64,000 nucleotides of DNA from JAWLGZ01 sp041690635 (lineage in GTDB: Bacteria > Pseudomonadota > Gammaproteobacteria > Thiohalomonadales > Thiohalomonadaceae). The first letter of the stretch is position 1. Each line of letters starts with the position of its first letter. Where the stretch lies: contig JAWLGZ010000001.1 in assembly GCA_041690635.1 (NCBI GenBank), positions 186,001 through 250,000 on the forward strand. Direction: 5' to 3'. This document shows positions 52,723-61,179 of this stretch, piece after piece. The notes beneath the pieces are model-generated. The model was given only the letters and a program-made list of their open reading frames with translations. It was not told where the DNA came from and ran no database searches. Both the position numbers and the translations under genes were made by a program.

Positions 52723-54837
52723 CTAGCCGGCATTACCCACTGTGGCCACGATCCGAAGCTGCTTGTTGTCGGGGACCTCGTTATACGAGAGCACGTGAAG
52801 CCCCGGGATCGTGTGCCGTACAAAACGCGCCAACAGTTCTCGGACCTGAGCCGCCACCAGGAGCACTGCGGGCTGCCCCGCCATCTCCTGGTTCTGCGCC
52901 GCCTGCGCGAGCCCCTGATGCAGTCTCTCCGCGAGTCCGGGCTCGATGGCGCCGCCTCCCTCCTCTGGCGCTTGCATACTTCTCAGCAATATCTGTTCCA
53001 ACTCCGGCGCAATGGTGATCACCGGCAACTCATGCGCCAAACCATTGATCTGCTGGACAATCATACGGCCCAATGCGGCGCGGACCGCCCCTGTCAAAAT
53101 GCCGGCATCCTGGGTCCGGGCGGAATTTTCGACCAGCGTCTGGGCGATGGTGCGCATATCGCGGATGGGCACCCCCTCCGTAAGCAGGTTCTGCAGTACC
53201 TTGACCACCACCCCCAACGGCAGTGCCTTTGGCACCAGATCCTCGACCAGCTTGGGTGCATTCTTGGCCAGCTGTTCGAGCAGTTGCTGCACCTCCTGAT
53301 GGCCCAACAGTTCATGGGAGTGGCCGTGCAGGAGCTGGCTCAGGTGGGTGGCGACCACCGTGTTGGGATCGACCACCGTGTAGCCGAGGCTCTGTGCCTG
53401 CTCCCGCTGGCGCGGCTCGATCCAGACCGCCTCCAGACCGAACGCCGGGTCCTTGCCCGCAACCCCTTCGACAGTGCCGAACACCTGCCCCGGATTGATG
53501 GCCATCTCCCGCTCCGGATGCACGTCGGCCTCGCCCACGGTCACCCCCATCAGTGTGATGCGATAGGCGTTGGGCGAGAGATCCAGGTTGTCACGGATAT
53601 GGACCGGCGGCACGAGGAACCCGAGCTCCTGCGACAGTTTCTTTCTCACCCCCTTGATGCGGTCCATGAGCTGCCCGCCCTGGGCCTTGTCCACCAGCGG
53701 GATCAGGCGATAGCCCACCTCCAGTCCGATCGGGTCCACCAGGGGCACATCATCCCAACTCAACTCCCTGGGGCGATCCTCCGCCGCCTGCTCCTGGGGC
53801 GAGCGCTCGACCTCGGCCACTGCCGCCGCCTGTGCCTTCTTGCGGCGGGACAGCCACCAGGCACCGCCGCCGGTCAACAGGGCCAGCATCAGGAAGGGGC
53901 CGTTCGGCATACCCGGAATCAGCCCCATCACGGTGAGCAGCGTGGCGGTGACACCGAGGACCTGGGGATTGGAGAAGAGCTGGGAGGTAACCTGCTTGCC
54001 CATCCCCTCTTCCGCCACCGACACCCGCGTGACGATGATGCCGGCCGCAGTGGAGAGAACCAGAGAGGGGATTTGCGCCACCAGGCCGTCACCGATGGTG
54101 AGCAGCACATAGACCTCGGCCGCCTCGCCCACTCCCAGATCGTGCTGCAGCGTACCGATAACCAGTCCACCGACGATATTGATGAGGGTGATCAGGATGC
54201 CGGCGACCGCGTCCCCGCGCACGAACTTGCTGGCACCGTCCATCGCACCATAAAAATCCGCCTCCCGGCCCACCTCTTCGCGCCGGCGCCGCGCCTCCTC
54301 CTGATCGATCATGCCGGCATTGAGGTCGGCGTCGATGGCCATCTGCTTGCCCGGCATGGCGTCGAGGGTGAAGCGGGCGCTCACTTCCGAAATGCGCCCG
54401 GCGCCCTTGGTCACCACGGCAAAATTGATCAGCACCAGGATGACGAAGACGATGAGGCCCACCGCATAGTTTCCGCCGATGACAAACTCACCGAAGGACT
54501 GGATCACCTGTCCGGCCGCCCCCGGTCCGGAATGGCCCTCCAGCAGCACCACGCGGGTCGAGGCGACGTTGAGCGCCAGGCGCAGCAGCGTCGCCACCAG
54601 CAGGATCATCGGGAAGATGGCGAAGTCGAGCGGCCGCATCGCATAGATGGCCACCATCAGGATGATCAGGGACAAGGTGATGTTGAAGGTGAAGAAGACG
54701 TCCAGCAGGAACGGCGGCAGCGGCAGCACCACCATCGCCAGCAGCATGAGCACCACCACCGGCGCGCCGAGCCCGCTGCCCGCGAGCACCCGCAGTGTGG
54801 TGAGAATGTTTGCCGGTTGTGCCGGTACGTCAGCCAT
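52723..54837 (-). CDS. flhA: flagellar export gate protein FlhA
   Basis: 704-residue component of the type III export gate. About eight membrane helices in the first 320 residues, including the FHIPEP-family segment (RISEVSARFTLDAMPGKQMA, then IDADLNAGMIDQEEARRRR), then a large cytoplasmic substrate-docking domain (about 360-704). Start ATG at 54837, 15 bp after flhB. Normal length; no disruption seen. Confidence 0.96.
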   Translation of the reverse strand: MADVPAQPANILTTLRVLAGSGLGAPVVVLMLLAMVVLPLPPFLLDVFFTFNITLSLIILMVAIYAMRPLDFAIFPMILLVATLLRLALNVASTRVVLLEGHSGPGAAGQVIQSFGEFVIGGNYAVGLIVFVILVLINFAVVTKGAGRISEVSARFTLDAMPGKQMAIDADLNAGMIDQEEARRRREEVGREADFYGAMDGASKFVRGDAVAGILITLINIVGGLVIGTLQHDLGVGEAAEVYVLLTIGDGLVAQIPSLVLSTAAGIIVTRVSVAEEGMGKQVTSQLFSNPQVLGVTATLLTVMGLIPGMPNGPFLMLALLTGGGAWWLSRRKKAQAAAVAEVERSPQEQAAEDRPRELSWDDVPLVDPIGLEVGYRLIPLVDKAQGGQLMDRIKGVRKKLSQELGFLVPPVHIRDNLDLSPNAYRITLMGVTVGEADVHPEREMAINPGQVFGTVEGVAGKDPAFGLEAVWIEPRQREQAQSLGYTVVDPNTVVATHLSQLLHGHSHELLGHQEVQQLLEQLAKNAPKLVEDLVPKALPLGVVVKVLQNLLTEGVPIRDMRTIAQTLVENSARTQDAGILTGAVRAALGRMIVQQINGLAHELPVITIAPELEQILLRSMQAPEEGGGAIEPGLAERLHQGLAQAAQNQEMAGQPAVLLVAAQVRELLARFVRHTIPGLHVLSYNEVPDNKQLRIVATVGNAG

Positions 54838-54852
54838 CACATATCCAACAGG

Positions 54853-55986
54853 TCATGAGTCCCGCCGCAACTCTTCGGGGATCTCCAGCTTTTCGAAATC
54901 CACCGTACCGCGGTGGTCGTACATCGGTCCCTGGCGCAGGTGATAGACATAGGCCAGCACCTGGGCCACCGCGCGGTAGAGCCCGCCCGGAATCGGTTCG
55001 TTGAGTTCGGCACTGTGAAACAGCGCCCGCGCCAGCGGCGGTGCCGAGACGATCGGCACGTCGTGTTCGGTCGCGATGGAGCGGATCTGCGCCGCCACCA
55101 AATCGGCCCCTTTGGCCACCACCACCGGTGCGTCCATCTTCTCCTGCTGGTAACGCAGCGCCACCGCGTAGTGGGTCGGGTTGGTCACCACCACATCGGC
55201 GGCAGGCACCTCGGCCATCATGCGGCGGCGCGCCATTTCGCGCTGAATCTGGCGCTGGCGTCCCTTCACTTCCGGGCTGCCTTCGGTCTGCTTGTGCTCC
55301 TCCTTGACCTCCTGCTTGGTCATCTTGAGCTGGCGCTTGTGGTCCCATAGCTGGAACGGCACGTCAATCGCCACCACCACAATCAGCGCAAGACTGACCG
55401 CCAGGAAAAACCAGGCGACGAAATCCCCCATATGGGCCAACGCCTGCAGGACCGGCTCGTTGCCCAGGTTCAGCAGCGTGCCCGCCTGGGCACTCAGAAA
55501 GAGCGCCGCCACCGCACCGATCAGGAAAAACTTGCCGAGCCCCTTGCCCACCTCCATCAACCCCTTCCAGGAGAAGACGCGGCCCAGCCCCTTAACAGGG
55601 TCCAGCTTGCTGAACTTCGGTGCGATGGCCTGGCCCGAGAAACTGCCGCCGCCGAGGGCGATACCGGCGATCACCGCCGCCAGCACCATCAGTGCGAAAA
55701 ACGGGGCAAACGCAAGCACCGTATTGGCCACCGCATCCAAAAAATGGGCCGGCGCCGCCTCGGCATCGAAGATCTCTTCGCGGCTGAGGGTGAGCCGGTC
55801 GCGCAGCAGGTCGGTGAGATACTCCATCAATTTGCCGCCCATCATGAGAAAGGCGGCGGAGGCGATGATCATCGCCGAGAAGGTGTTCAGCTCGCGCGAA
55901 CGCGGGATCTGGCCCTTCTCGCGGGCCTCGTGCAAGCGTTTACTGGTAGGCTCCTCCGAGCGTTCCTGTCCGTCGCTTTCGGCCAT
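54853..55986 (-). CDS. flhB: flagellar export switch protein FlhB
   Basis: 377-residue gate protein with an N-terminal EEPTSKRLHEAREKGQIPRS, four membrane helices (to about 215) and a cytoplasmic domain with the self-cleavage motif NPTHYAVALRY near 270. Cleavage there changes export from hook to filament. The FlhB-like protein at 40593-40880 resembles the part after this site. ATG at 55986, 1 bp after the fliR stop. Confidence 0.96.
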   Translation of the reverse strand: MAESDGQERSEEPTSKRLHEAREKGQIPRSRELNTFSAMIIASAAFLMMGGKLMEYLTDLLRDRLTLSREEIFDAEAAPAHFLDAVANTVLAFAPFFALMVLAAVIAGIALGGGSFSGQAIAPKFSKLDPVKGLGRVFSWKGLMEVGKGLGKFFLIGAVAALFLSAQAGTLLNLGNEPVLQALAHMGDFVAWFFLAVSLALIVVVAIDVPFQLWDHKRQLKMTKQEVKEEHKQTEGSPEVKGRQRQIQREMARRRMMAEVPAADVVVTNPTHYAVALRYQQEKMDAPVVVAKGADLVAAQIRSIATEHDVPIVSAPPLARALFHSAELNEPIPGGLYRAVAQVLAYVYHLRQGPMYDHRGTVDFEKLEIPEELRRDS

Positions 55987-55987
55987 T

Positions 55988-56767
55988 TCAGACCTCCAGT
56001 CCCAGGATCTGGCCGATGAGGTCGAACACCTCGCTCACCAGCAGGGTGAACTGGGGAACCACCGTCGGCAAAACAAACAGGATCACGATAAAGCCCATCA
56101 GCATCGCCACCGGGAAGCCGATGGCGAAGATGTTGAACTGGGGCGCCGAACGCGCCATGACGCCGAATGCCGTGTTCACCACCAGCAGGGCTGCGACTGC
56201 CGGAATCGCCAGCCATACCCCGCCGGCGAACATCCGGCTGCCCCAGTTGACCAGTTCCCAAAATCCGGCGGTGCCGATACCGGCTGGCCCGACGGGGAGG
56301 ACGCGGAAACTCTCGACCAGCAACTGGATCATCGCCAGGTGGCCGTCGAAACCGAGAAACAGCAGTGTTGCGAGAATGAGGTAGAGCTGACTGAGCACCG
56401 GGACCTGAGCGCCGTTCTGCGGGTCCACCATCAGCGAGAAACCGAGCCCCATCTGCATCGCGATCACCTGGCCGCCTGTGATGATGGCGCTGAACACCAG
56501 TTGCAGGGCGAACCCCATCGCCACACCAATCAAAATCTGGTGGAAGATGATGGTAATCGCCGGCAGGCTGAACGGGTCCACCGCCGGTGGCGGGGGGAGC
56601 AGCGGAACGATGACGGCGGTCACCGCCAGTCCCAGCACCAGGCGCACCCGCATGGGCACGCTCATTGAGCCGGTGACCGGAGCCGCCAGGAACATGGCTC
56701 CGACGCGGAACCAAGGCCAGAGATAGGCCGAAATCATCCCGGTAAACTCTGCCGCGCTCAGGTTCAC
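55988..56767 (-). CDS. fliR: flagellar export protein FliR
   Basis: 259-residue membrane protein of the export gate with about six helices (MISAYLWPWFRVGAMFLAAP; MLMGFIVILFVLPTVVPQFT near the end). GTG at 56767 (VNLSAAEFTGM) fits the family start; a TTG at 56779 would add four residues and overlap fliQ. Together with FliP and FliQ it forms the export channel. Confidence 0.94.
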   Translation of the reverse strand: MNLSAAEFTGMISAYLWPWFRVGAMFLAAPVTGSMSVPMRVRLVLGLAVTAVIVPLLPPPPAVDPFSLPAITIIFHQILIGVAMGFALQLVFSAIITGGQVIAMQMGLGFSLMVDPQNGAQVPVLSQLYLILATLLFLGFDGHLAMIQLLVESFRVLPVGPAGIGTAGFWELVNWGSRMFAGGVWLAIPAVAALLVVNTAFGVMARSAPQFNIFAIGFPVAMLMGFIVILFVLPTVVPQFTLLVSEVFDLIGQILGLEV

Positions 56768-56771
56768 CGCG

Positions 56772-57041
56772 TCACCCAATCAGCATCGGAATGTTTCGCA
56801 CCAGCGCCCGGGTAAAATCCAGCAACACCTGCAGCATCCAGGGGCCGGCGATCATCAGAACCCCGAGGGTTACCAGCAGTTTGGGGATGAAGCTCAGCGT
56901 CATTTCGTTGATCTGGGTGGCCGCCTGAAAGATGGCGACCAGCAGACCGACCGCCAGTGCCGGCAACAGGATGACCATGATCAGGGCGAGGATGATCTCC
57001 AGCGCTTCCTGAAAAACCGTCAGTACTGTGTCCGGGGTCAT
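56772..57041 (-). CDS. fliQ: flagellar export protein FliQ
   Basis: 89-residue protein with two membrane helices (ALEIILALIMVILLPALAVG; LLVTLGVLMIAGPWMLQVLL) linked by the conserved AIFQAATQINEMTLSFIPK. ATG at 57041, 9 bp after fliP. Subunit of the FliPQR channel. Confidence 0.96.
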   Translation of the reverse strand: MTPDTVLTVFQEALEIILALIMVILLPALAVGLLVAIFQAATQINEMTLSFIPKLLVTLGVLMIAGPWMLQVLLDFTRALVRNIPMLIG

Positions 57042-57050
57042 GGGCGCAAC

Positions 57051-57785
57051 CTACACATAGAAACTGGAGGCGAGCGTCGCCATCACCAGCGACCAGCCGT
57101 CCACCAGGACAAACAGCATGATCTTGAACGGCAGCGAGACGATCATCGGCGACAGCATCATCATGCCCATCGACATGAGCACGCTCGCCACCACCAAATC
57201 GATAATGAGAAACGGGATAAACAGCAGGAACCCTATTTGAAAGGCAGTCTTCAGCTCGCTGGTGACAAACGACGGCACCAGAACGCTCATCGGCACCGAT
57301 TCCGGATTGTCGAAGCCATCCGTGCCGGAGAGGTCAGTAAAGAAGGCGATATCGCTCTCACGGGTCTGGCCGAGCATGAATTCGCGCAGCGGCACGCCGC
57401 CCGCGACCAGTGCGTCGGGGAGGGATATCTGATCTTGGAAATAGGGTTGGAGCGCCTCGTCATGTACCCGATCGAAGATCGGCGCCATGACGAAGAAGGT
57501 CAAAAACAGCGACATGCCCACCAGCACCTGACTGGAGGGTGCCTGCATCAGTCCAATCGCCTGGCGCAGGATCGCCAACACGATGATGATGCGTGTGAAG
57601 GCGGTCATCATCATCACGGCGGCGGGCAGGAAGGTGAGCGCCGTCATCAGCAGCAGCACCTGAATACTCAGGCTGTAGGTCTGACTGCCGTCATCGGCCG
57701 TGGTCACCGTCACCGCGCGCAGCCCCTCCTCGGCAAAGCCGGCGGCCGGCAACAGCAACAGCAAAAACAGAGCCCACAGACGCAT
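57051..57785 (-). CDS. fliP: flagellar export protein FliP
   Basis: 244-residue channel protein with a cleavable signal peptide (MRLWALFLLLLLPAAGFAEE) and the family signatures TAFTRIIIVLAILRQAIG near 65 and FLIIDLVVASVLMSMGMMML near 195. ATG at 57785 overlaps the fliO stop (TGATG). Frames upstream of this ATG are shadow text. Confidence 0.96.
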   Translation of the reverse strand: MRLWALFLLLLLPAAGFAEEGLRAVTVTTADDGSQTYSLSIQVLLLMTALTFLPAAVMMMTAFTRIIIVLAILRQAIGLMQAPSSQVLVGMSLFLTFFVMAPIFDRVHDEALQPYFQDQISLPDALVAGGVPLREFMLGQTRESDIAFFTDLSGTDGFDNPESVPMSVLVPSFVTSELKTAFQIGFLLFIPFLIIDLVVASVLMSMGMMMLSPMIVSLPFKIMLFVLVDGWSLVMATLASSFYV

Positions 57786-58213
57786 CACGGCGACTTCCCC
57801 TGGCGCTTCATCGCGGTGGCGAGGCGCTCGGCGAAACTTCCGTTCGCCTGGCCCTCCAGGGTGATCGGTTTTTCCAGGACATGAAGGGTATTCACCCGGC
57901 CCGGCGCAACGCCAATCAGGAGTTGCTGTTCGCCCACCTGCACCAGCACCACCCGCTCGCGGTTGCCGACCGAGATGCCGCCAATCAACCGCACACCGCC
58001 CCCGGCGCCGCTCTGCAGGGAACCGAAGCGCCGCATGGCCCAGGTGAGCAGGCCGATGGCGGCCAGCACCGCCGCCAGGGCGACAATCATCTGTAACAAG
58101 CTGCCGGTGCCGAGTGGTTCCGGTATCGCCGGCCGTTTCTGCTCCGCCGCCGCAGCCAGGGCCGGCAGGGCGATGGAAAGCGGCACCAACAAGCGGGCAC
58201 ACAGTCGGTTCAT
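57785..58213 (-). CDS. fliO: flagellar biosynthesis protein FliO
   Basis: 142-residue protein assisting FliP assembly: signal-like N-terminus, one membrane helix (LLQMIVALAAVLAAIGLLTW, about 41-60) and a small cytoplasmic domain (GGISVGNRERVVLVQVGEQQ). ATG at 58213 overlaps the fliN stop by 4 bp. Confidence 0.92.
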   Translation of the reverse strand: MNRLCARLLVPLSIALPALAAAAEQKRPAIPEPLGTGSLLQMIVALAAVLAAIGLLTWAMRRFGSLQSGAGGGVRLIGGISVGNRERVVLVQVGEQQLLIGVAPGRVNTLHVLEKPITLEGQANGSFAERLATAMKRQGKSP

Positions 58214-58644
58214 TTGAGCTTCTTCACCCGCTCCGCCGGGCTGATGACGTCAGTGAGACGAATACCGTATTTCTCGTTCACCACCACCACCTCACCGTGG
58301 GCTATCAGGGTGCCGTTGACCAGTACGTCGAGCGGCTCTCCGGCCAGCCGGTCGAGTTCGACCACCGAGCCCTGGTTCAACTGCAGCAGGTTACGGATAT
58401 TGATCTTGGTGCGTCCGATCTCCATGGAGATAGTGACCGGGATGTCCAGGATGACATCCAGATTGGCCTCGTTTGCCCCGATTCCGGGACTTTCGTCCTC
58501 AAGCGGCGTAAGTTCGGCCCGCTGATAGTCGGCTTGTGGCGCCTCCTCGGGTTCCGGGCTCCCACTCTCCGCCACAGCCTGTTCGGCGAACGCAGCCGCC
58601 CAATCGTCATCCATGGCTTCTTCGGTTTCGTTCTCTTCGCTCAT
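58210..58644 (-). CDS. fliN: flagellar switch protein FliN
   Basis: 144-residue C-ring protein: acidic, disordered N-terminal 60 residues, then the SpoA domain (LDVILDIPVTISMEIGRTKI, VELDRLAGEPLDVLVNG, GIRLTDVISPAERVKKL). ATG at 58644; an upstream frame is open but not protein-like. Follows fliM after 34 bp. Confidence 0.95.
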   Translation of the reverse strand: MSEENETEEAMDDDWAAAFAEQAVAESGSPEPEEAPQADYQRAELTPLEDESPGIGANEANLDVILDIPVTISMEIGRTKINIRNLLQLNQGSVVELDRLAGEPLDVLVNGTLIAHGEVVVVNEKYGIRLTDVISPAERVKKLK

Positions 58645-58678
58645 GGCTTGCTCCTCTAGCAGGATGTGTGCTGCACCA

Positions 58679-59668
58679 TTAGCGGCTCTGAACCGGCCGC
58701 TCAATGGTCTTGGCGATCTTGATCGCCCACGCGTCCTCCGAAACGCCGAGTTGCCCGCGGAACATCGGGATTCCCTCGGCACGCAGCGTGACCAGTTCCG
58801 GCATCTCGATCGGAATGATGTCGCCCGGCTTCATGCGCAGGATCTCTCGCAGCGTGAGTTGTGCCTCGGCCAGGGTGCTGTCGAGTTCCACCTCTGCACT
58901 CTTGACCTCCTCGCGCAAGGCGACCAGCCAGCGTTCGTCCACGTCGGTACGATCGGACTGCACACCGGCGTCGAGGATTTCGCGAATGGGCTCGAGCATC
59001 GAATAGGGGGTGGTCACGTGCATGTCGCCGCCGCCCCCCTCCAGTTCCACATGGAATTTCGAAACCACCACCACTTCACTGGGGCTGACGATGTTGGCGA
59101 ACTGGGGGTTAACTTCCGAGTTGCTGTACTCGAATTCCATCTTCATCACCGGCGCCCACGCTTCGCGCAGATCGCCGAAGGCCAGGTTCAGCAGGATCTG
59201 GATCACCCGCTGTTCGGTCGGCGTGAACTCGCGGCCCTCGATCTTGGCGTGGTAACGGCCGTCACCGCCGAAGAAGTTGTCCACCACGATGAAAACCAGC
59301 TTCGGGTCGAGCACCAGAAGCCCGGTGCCCCGCAGCGGCTTTATCTTGATCATGTTGAGGCTGGTGGGGACGAACAGGGTGTGGATGTACTCGGAGAACT
59401 TCATCATCTCCACGCCGCCCACCGATATCTCCGCCGAGCGGCGCAGCATGTTGAACAGGCTGATGCGGAAGTGGCGTGAAAAACGTTCGTTGACCATCTC
59501 CAGGGTCGGCATGCGACCACGGACAATGCGGTCCTCGCTGGCGAAGTCGTAGTTGCGGACCGAGTTGTCTTCGAAGTCGTCATCACCCGCGGTATCGACA
59601 TCCCCGTCGGTCACACCGTGGAGGAGGGCGTCGATCTCGTCTTGGGAGAGGAGGTCGTTAATGGCCAT
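58679..59668 (-). CDS. fliM: flagellar switch protein FliM
   Basis: 329-residue C-ring protein that binds phosphorylated CheY. N-terminal CheY-binding peptide LLSQDEIDALLHGV, middle domain with GGVEMMKFSEYIHTLFVPTS, and C-terminal SpoA domain (EVELDSTLAEAQLTLREILR). ATG at 59668, 6 bp after fliL. Confidence 0.97.
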   Translation of the reverse strand: MAINDLLSQDEIDALLHGVTDGDVDTAGDDDFEDNSVRNYDFASEDRIVRGRMPTLEMVNERFSRHFRISLFNMLRRSAEISVGGVEMMKFSEYIHTLFVPTSLNMIKIKPLRGTGLLVLDPKLVFIVVDNFFGGDGRYHAKIEGREFTPTEQRVIQILLNLAFGDLREAWAPVMKMEFEYSNSEVNPQFANIVSPSEVVVVSKFHVELEGGGGDMHVTTPYSMLEPIREILDAGVQSDRTDVDERWLVALREEVKSAEVELDSTLAEAQLTLREILRMKPGDIIPIEMPELVTLRAEGIPMFRGQLGVSEDAWAIKIAKTIERPVQSR

Positions 59669-59674
59669 CGTGCT

Positions 59675-60193
59675 TTACTGCATCACAAAATTGGTGAAAT
59701 AGACCGCCTCGATAACCGGCGGCGACACCTGTCCGTCCTTACCGGGTGGGGTGCGTTCGGCAAGGATCCGGTTGATGGTGTCCTGAACATCGGTACGCAA
59801 CTTTTCCTTGCCTGCGCGCGTGCTGATCTCCTCGAATGACTGGGTGCCGAGCAGCAGCAGGATGTCATTGCGGATGATCGGCATGTGGGTCTCGATCGCC
59901 TTCAGCGCGGCTTTGTCAGTGGACATCGCCTGAATATCCACCTGCAGGAAGCGCGCCGGCCCCCTGGCACTGAAGTTCACGGTCAGCTTTTCGAGCGGCA
60001 GATAGTTCGGCTCCTTGAAGGCGACGGCCGCCTCGGGAGAGGGCTGCCCCTCGCCGCCCATCAGCAACAGCGCAGTGACAGTACCCATTCCGACCACCAA
60101 CAGGCCGATGATGATGTAGAGGATCAGGAGTTTCTTGTTACCCGGCTTCTTTGCATCCAGGTCCAGATCCTCGCCCTTGTCTTTCGTCGCCAT
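59675..60193 (-). CDS. fliL: flagellar basal body-associated protein FliL
   Basis: 172-residue single-pass membrane protein around the stator: cytoplasmic lysine-rich start, helix ILYIIIGLLVVGMGTVTALL (about 24-43), periplasmic domain with LEKLTVNFSARGPARFLQVD and C-terminal VYFTNFVMQ. ATG at 60193. First gene of the long motility transcript, behind the sigma-54 type promoter at 60224-60237. Confidence 0.95.
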   Translation of the reverse strand: MATKDKGEDLDLDAKKPGNKKLLILYIIIGLLVVGMGTVTALLLMGGEGQPSPEAAVAFKEPNYLPLEKLTVNFSARGPARFLQVDIQAMSTDKAALKAIETHMPIIRNDILLLLGTQSFEEISTRAGKEKLRTDVQDTINRILAERTPPGKDGQVSPPVIEAVYFTNFVMQ

Positions 60194-60464
60194 TCGATCA
60201 CCTCATTCGTTCATGGCTCCCAAGCAAGCCACGTGCCGACGAACAAAATTCTTTAAACTACAAAAAGATAACTACTAAGCAGCTTGCCGAACCGGGCAGT
60301 TGATTGGCCGCGTGTCAATAAGCCGGCAGCCCGGCAGAAGACCCGTTGGAGAGCTGTCCCTCCCCGCTCGACTGGCGGCAGCTTGACGCGTCAAGACTTT
60401 GACTTTCCCGTGCACCTATCTTCCCCCGCGCCCGGGTACGTAGGCAAGCGGTCACGCGGTATAA
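60194..60464. other. fliL-orn intergenic region
   Basis: Apart from the sigma-54 type promoter at 60224-60237 and an AT-rich tract at 60241-60275, which may be an activator-binding region, nothing recognisable is seen. orn and the fliL operon share the strand, so this is both the end of the orn transcript and the fliL promoter region. Confidence 0.5.
60224..60237 (-). promoter_or_regulatory. sigma-54 (RpoN) promoter of the fliL operon
   Basis: The minus strand reads GGCACGTGGCTTGC, which has the invariant GG and GC ten bases apart and agrees with the consensus TGGCACG-N4-TTGC at nearly all positions. Transcription would start near 60212, about 20 bp before the fliL ATG. Sigma-54 control of this operon is established in Pseudomonas and Vibrio. 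Confidence 0.8.
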
Positions 60465-61007
60465 CTACGTGAAGAGGTGTTCACGGTAGTGGGCCAGTTC
60501 GCGGATCGACTCCCGGATGTCCGCCAGCGCCAGATGGGCGCCCTCCTTCTTGAAGGCGTCATAAACCCGGGGATTCCAGCGGCGGGCCAGCTCCTTCAGG
60601 GTGCTGACATCCAGATTGCGGTAGTGGAAATACGCCTCCAGGCGCGGCATCCCGCGCACCAGGAAGCGCCGATCCTGGCAGATGCTGTTGCCACACATGG
60701 GAGACTTGCGCTCCGGCACCCACTCCCGCAGAAAGGCGAGTGTCTGCTCTTCCGCCTCCCGCTCGTCGATCCGGCTCTCGCGCACCCGCTGGACGAGGCC
60801 TGATTCGCCGTGCTGGCGGGTGTTCCACTCATCCATGCCCACCAGCACCTCGTCGGATTGGTGGATGGCAAGCACCGGACCTTCCGCAAGCACGTTAAGC
60901 TGGCTATCCGTGACGATGGTGGCGATTTCGATGATCCGGTCACTGTCGGGTTCCAGTCCGGTCATCTCGAGGTCTATCCAGACGAGATTGTCGGGGTGCT
61001 GTGGCAT
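60465..61007 (-). CDS. orn: oligoribonuclease
   Basis: 180-residue DEDDh exonuclease that finishes RNA decay and degrades pGpG, the breakdown product of cyclic di-GMP. Motif I is LVWIDLEMTGLEP near residue 8, SPMCGNSICQDRRFL near 105 is the Orn-specific segment, and EGAHLALADIRESI near 158 is motif III. Start ATG at 61007. Divergent from the M48 protease gene. Confidence 0.96.
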   Translation of the reverse strand: MPQHPDNLVWIDLEMTGLEPDSDRIIEIATIVTDSQLNVLAEGPVLAIHQSDEVLVGMDEWNTRQHGESGLVQRVRESRIDEREAEEQTLAFLREWVPERKSPMCGNSICQDRRFLVRGMPRLEAYFHYRNLDVSTLKELARRWNPRVYDAFKKEGAHLALADIRESIRELAHYREHLFT

Positions 61008-61179
61008 CGGTACAGTCCCTGATTATTGATTGGTTGTCGGCGCAGCCATTCTAACAGGGAAATCCTAAGGAGCCGGCTTCGCACAAGCCGTGCTTGGCAG
61101 GCCATGCGGGGAAGCTTTTCGCCGCTGCCGGACGGCACGGCAAGCCTCGTCTCCAATTCAAATTGATACAATTGGTCAT

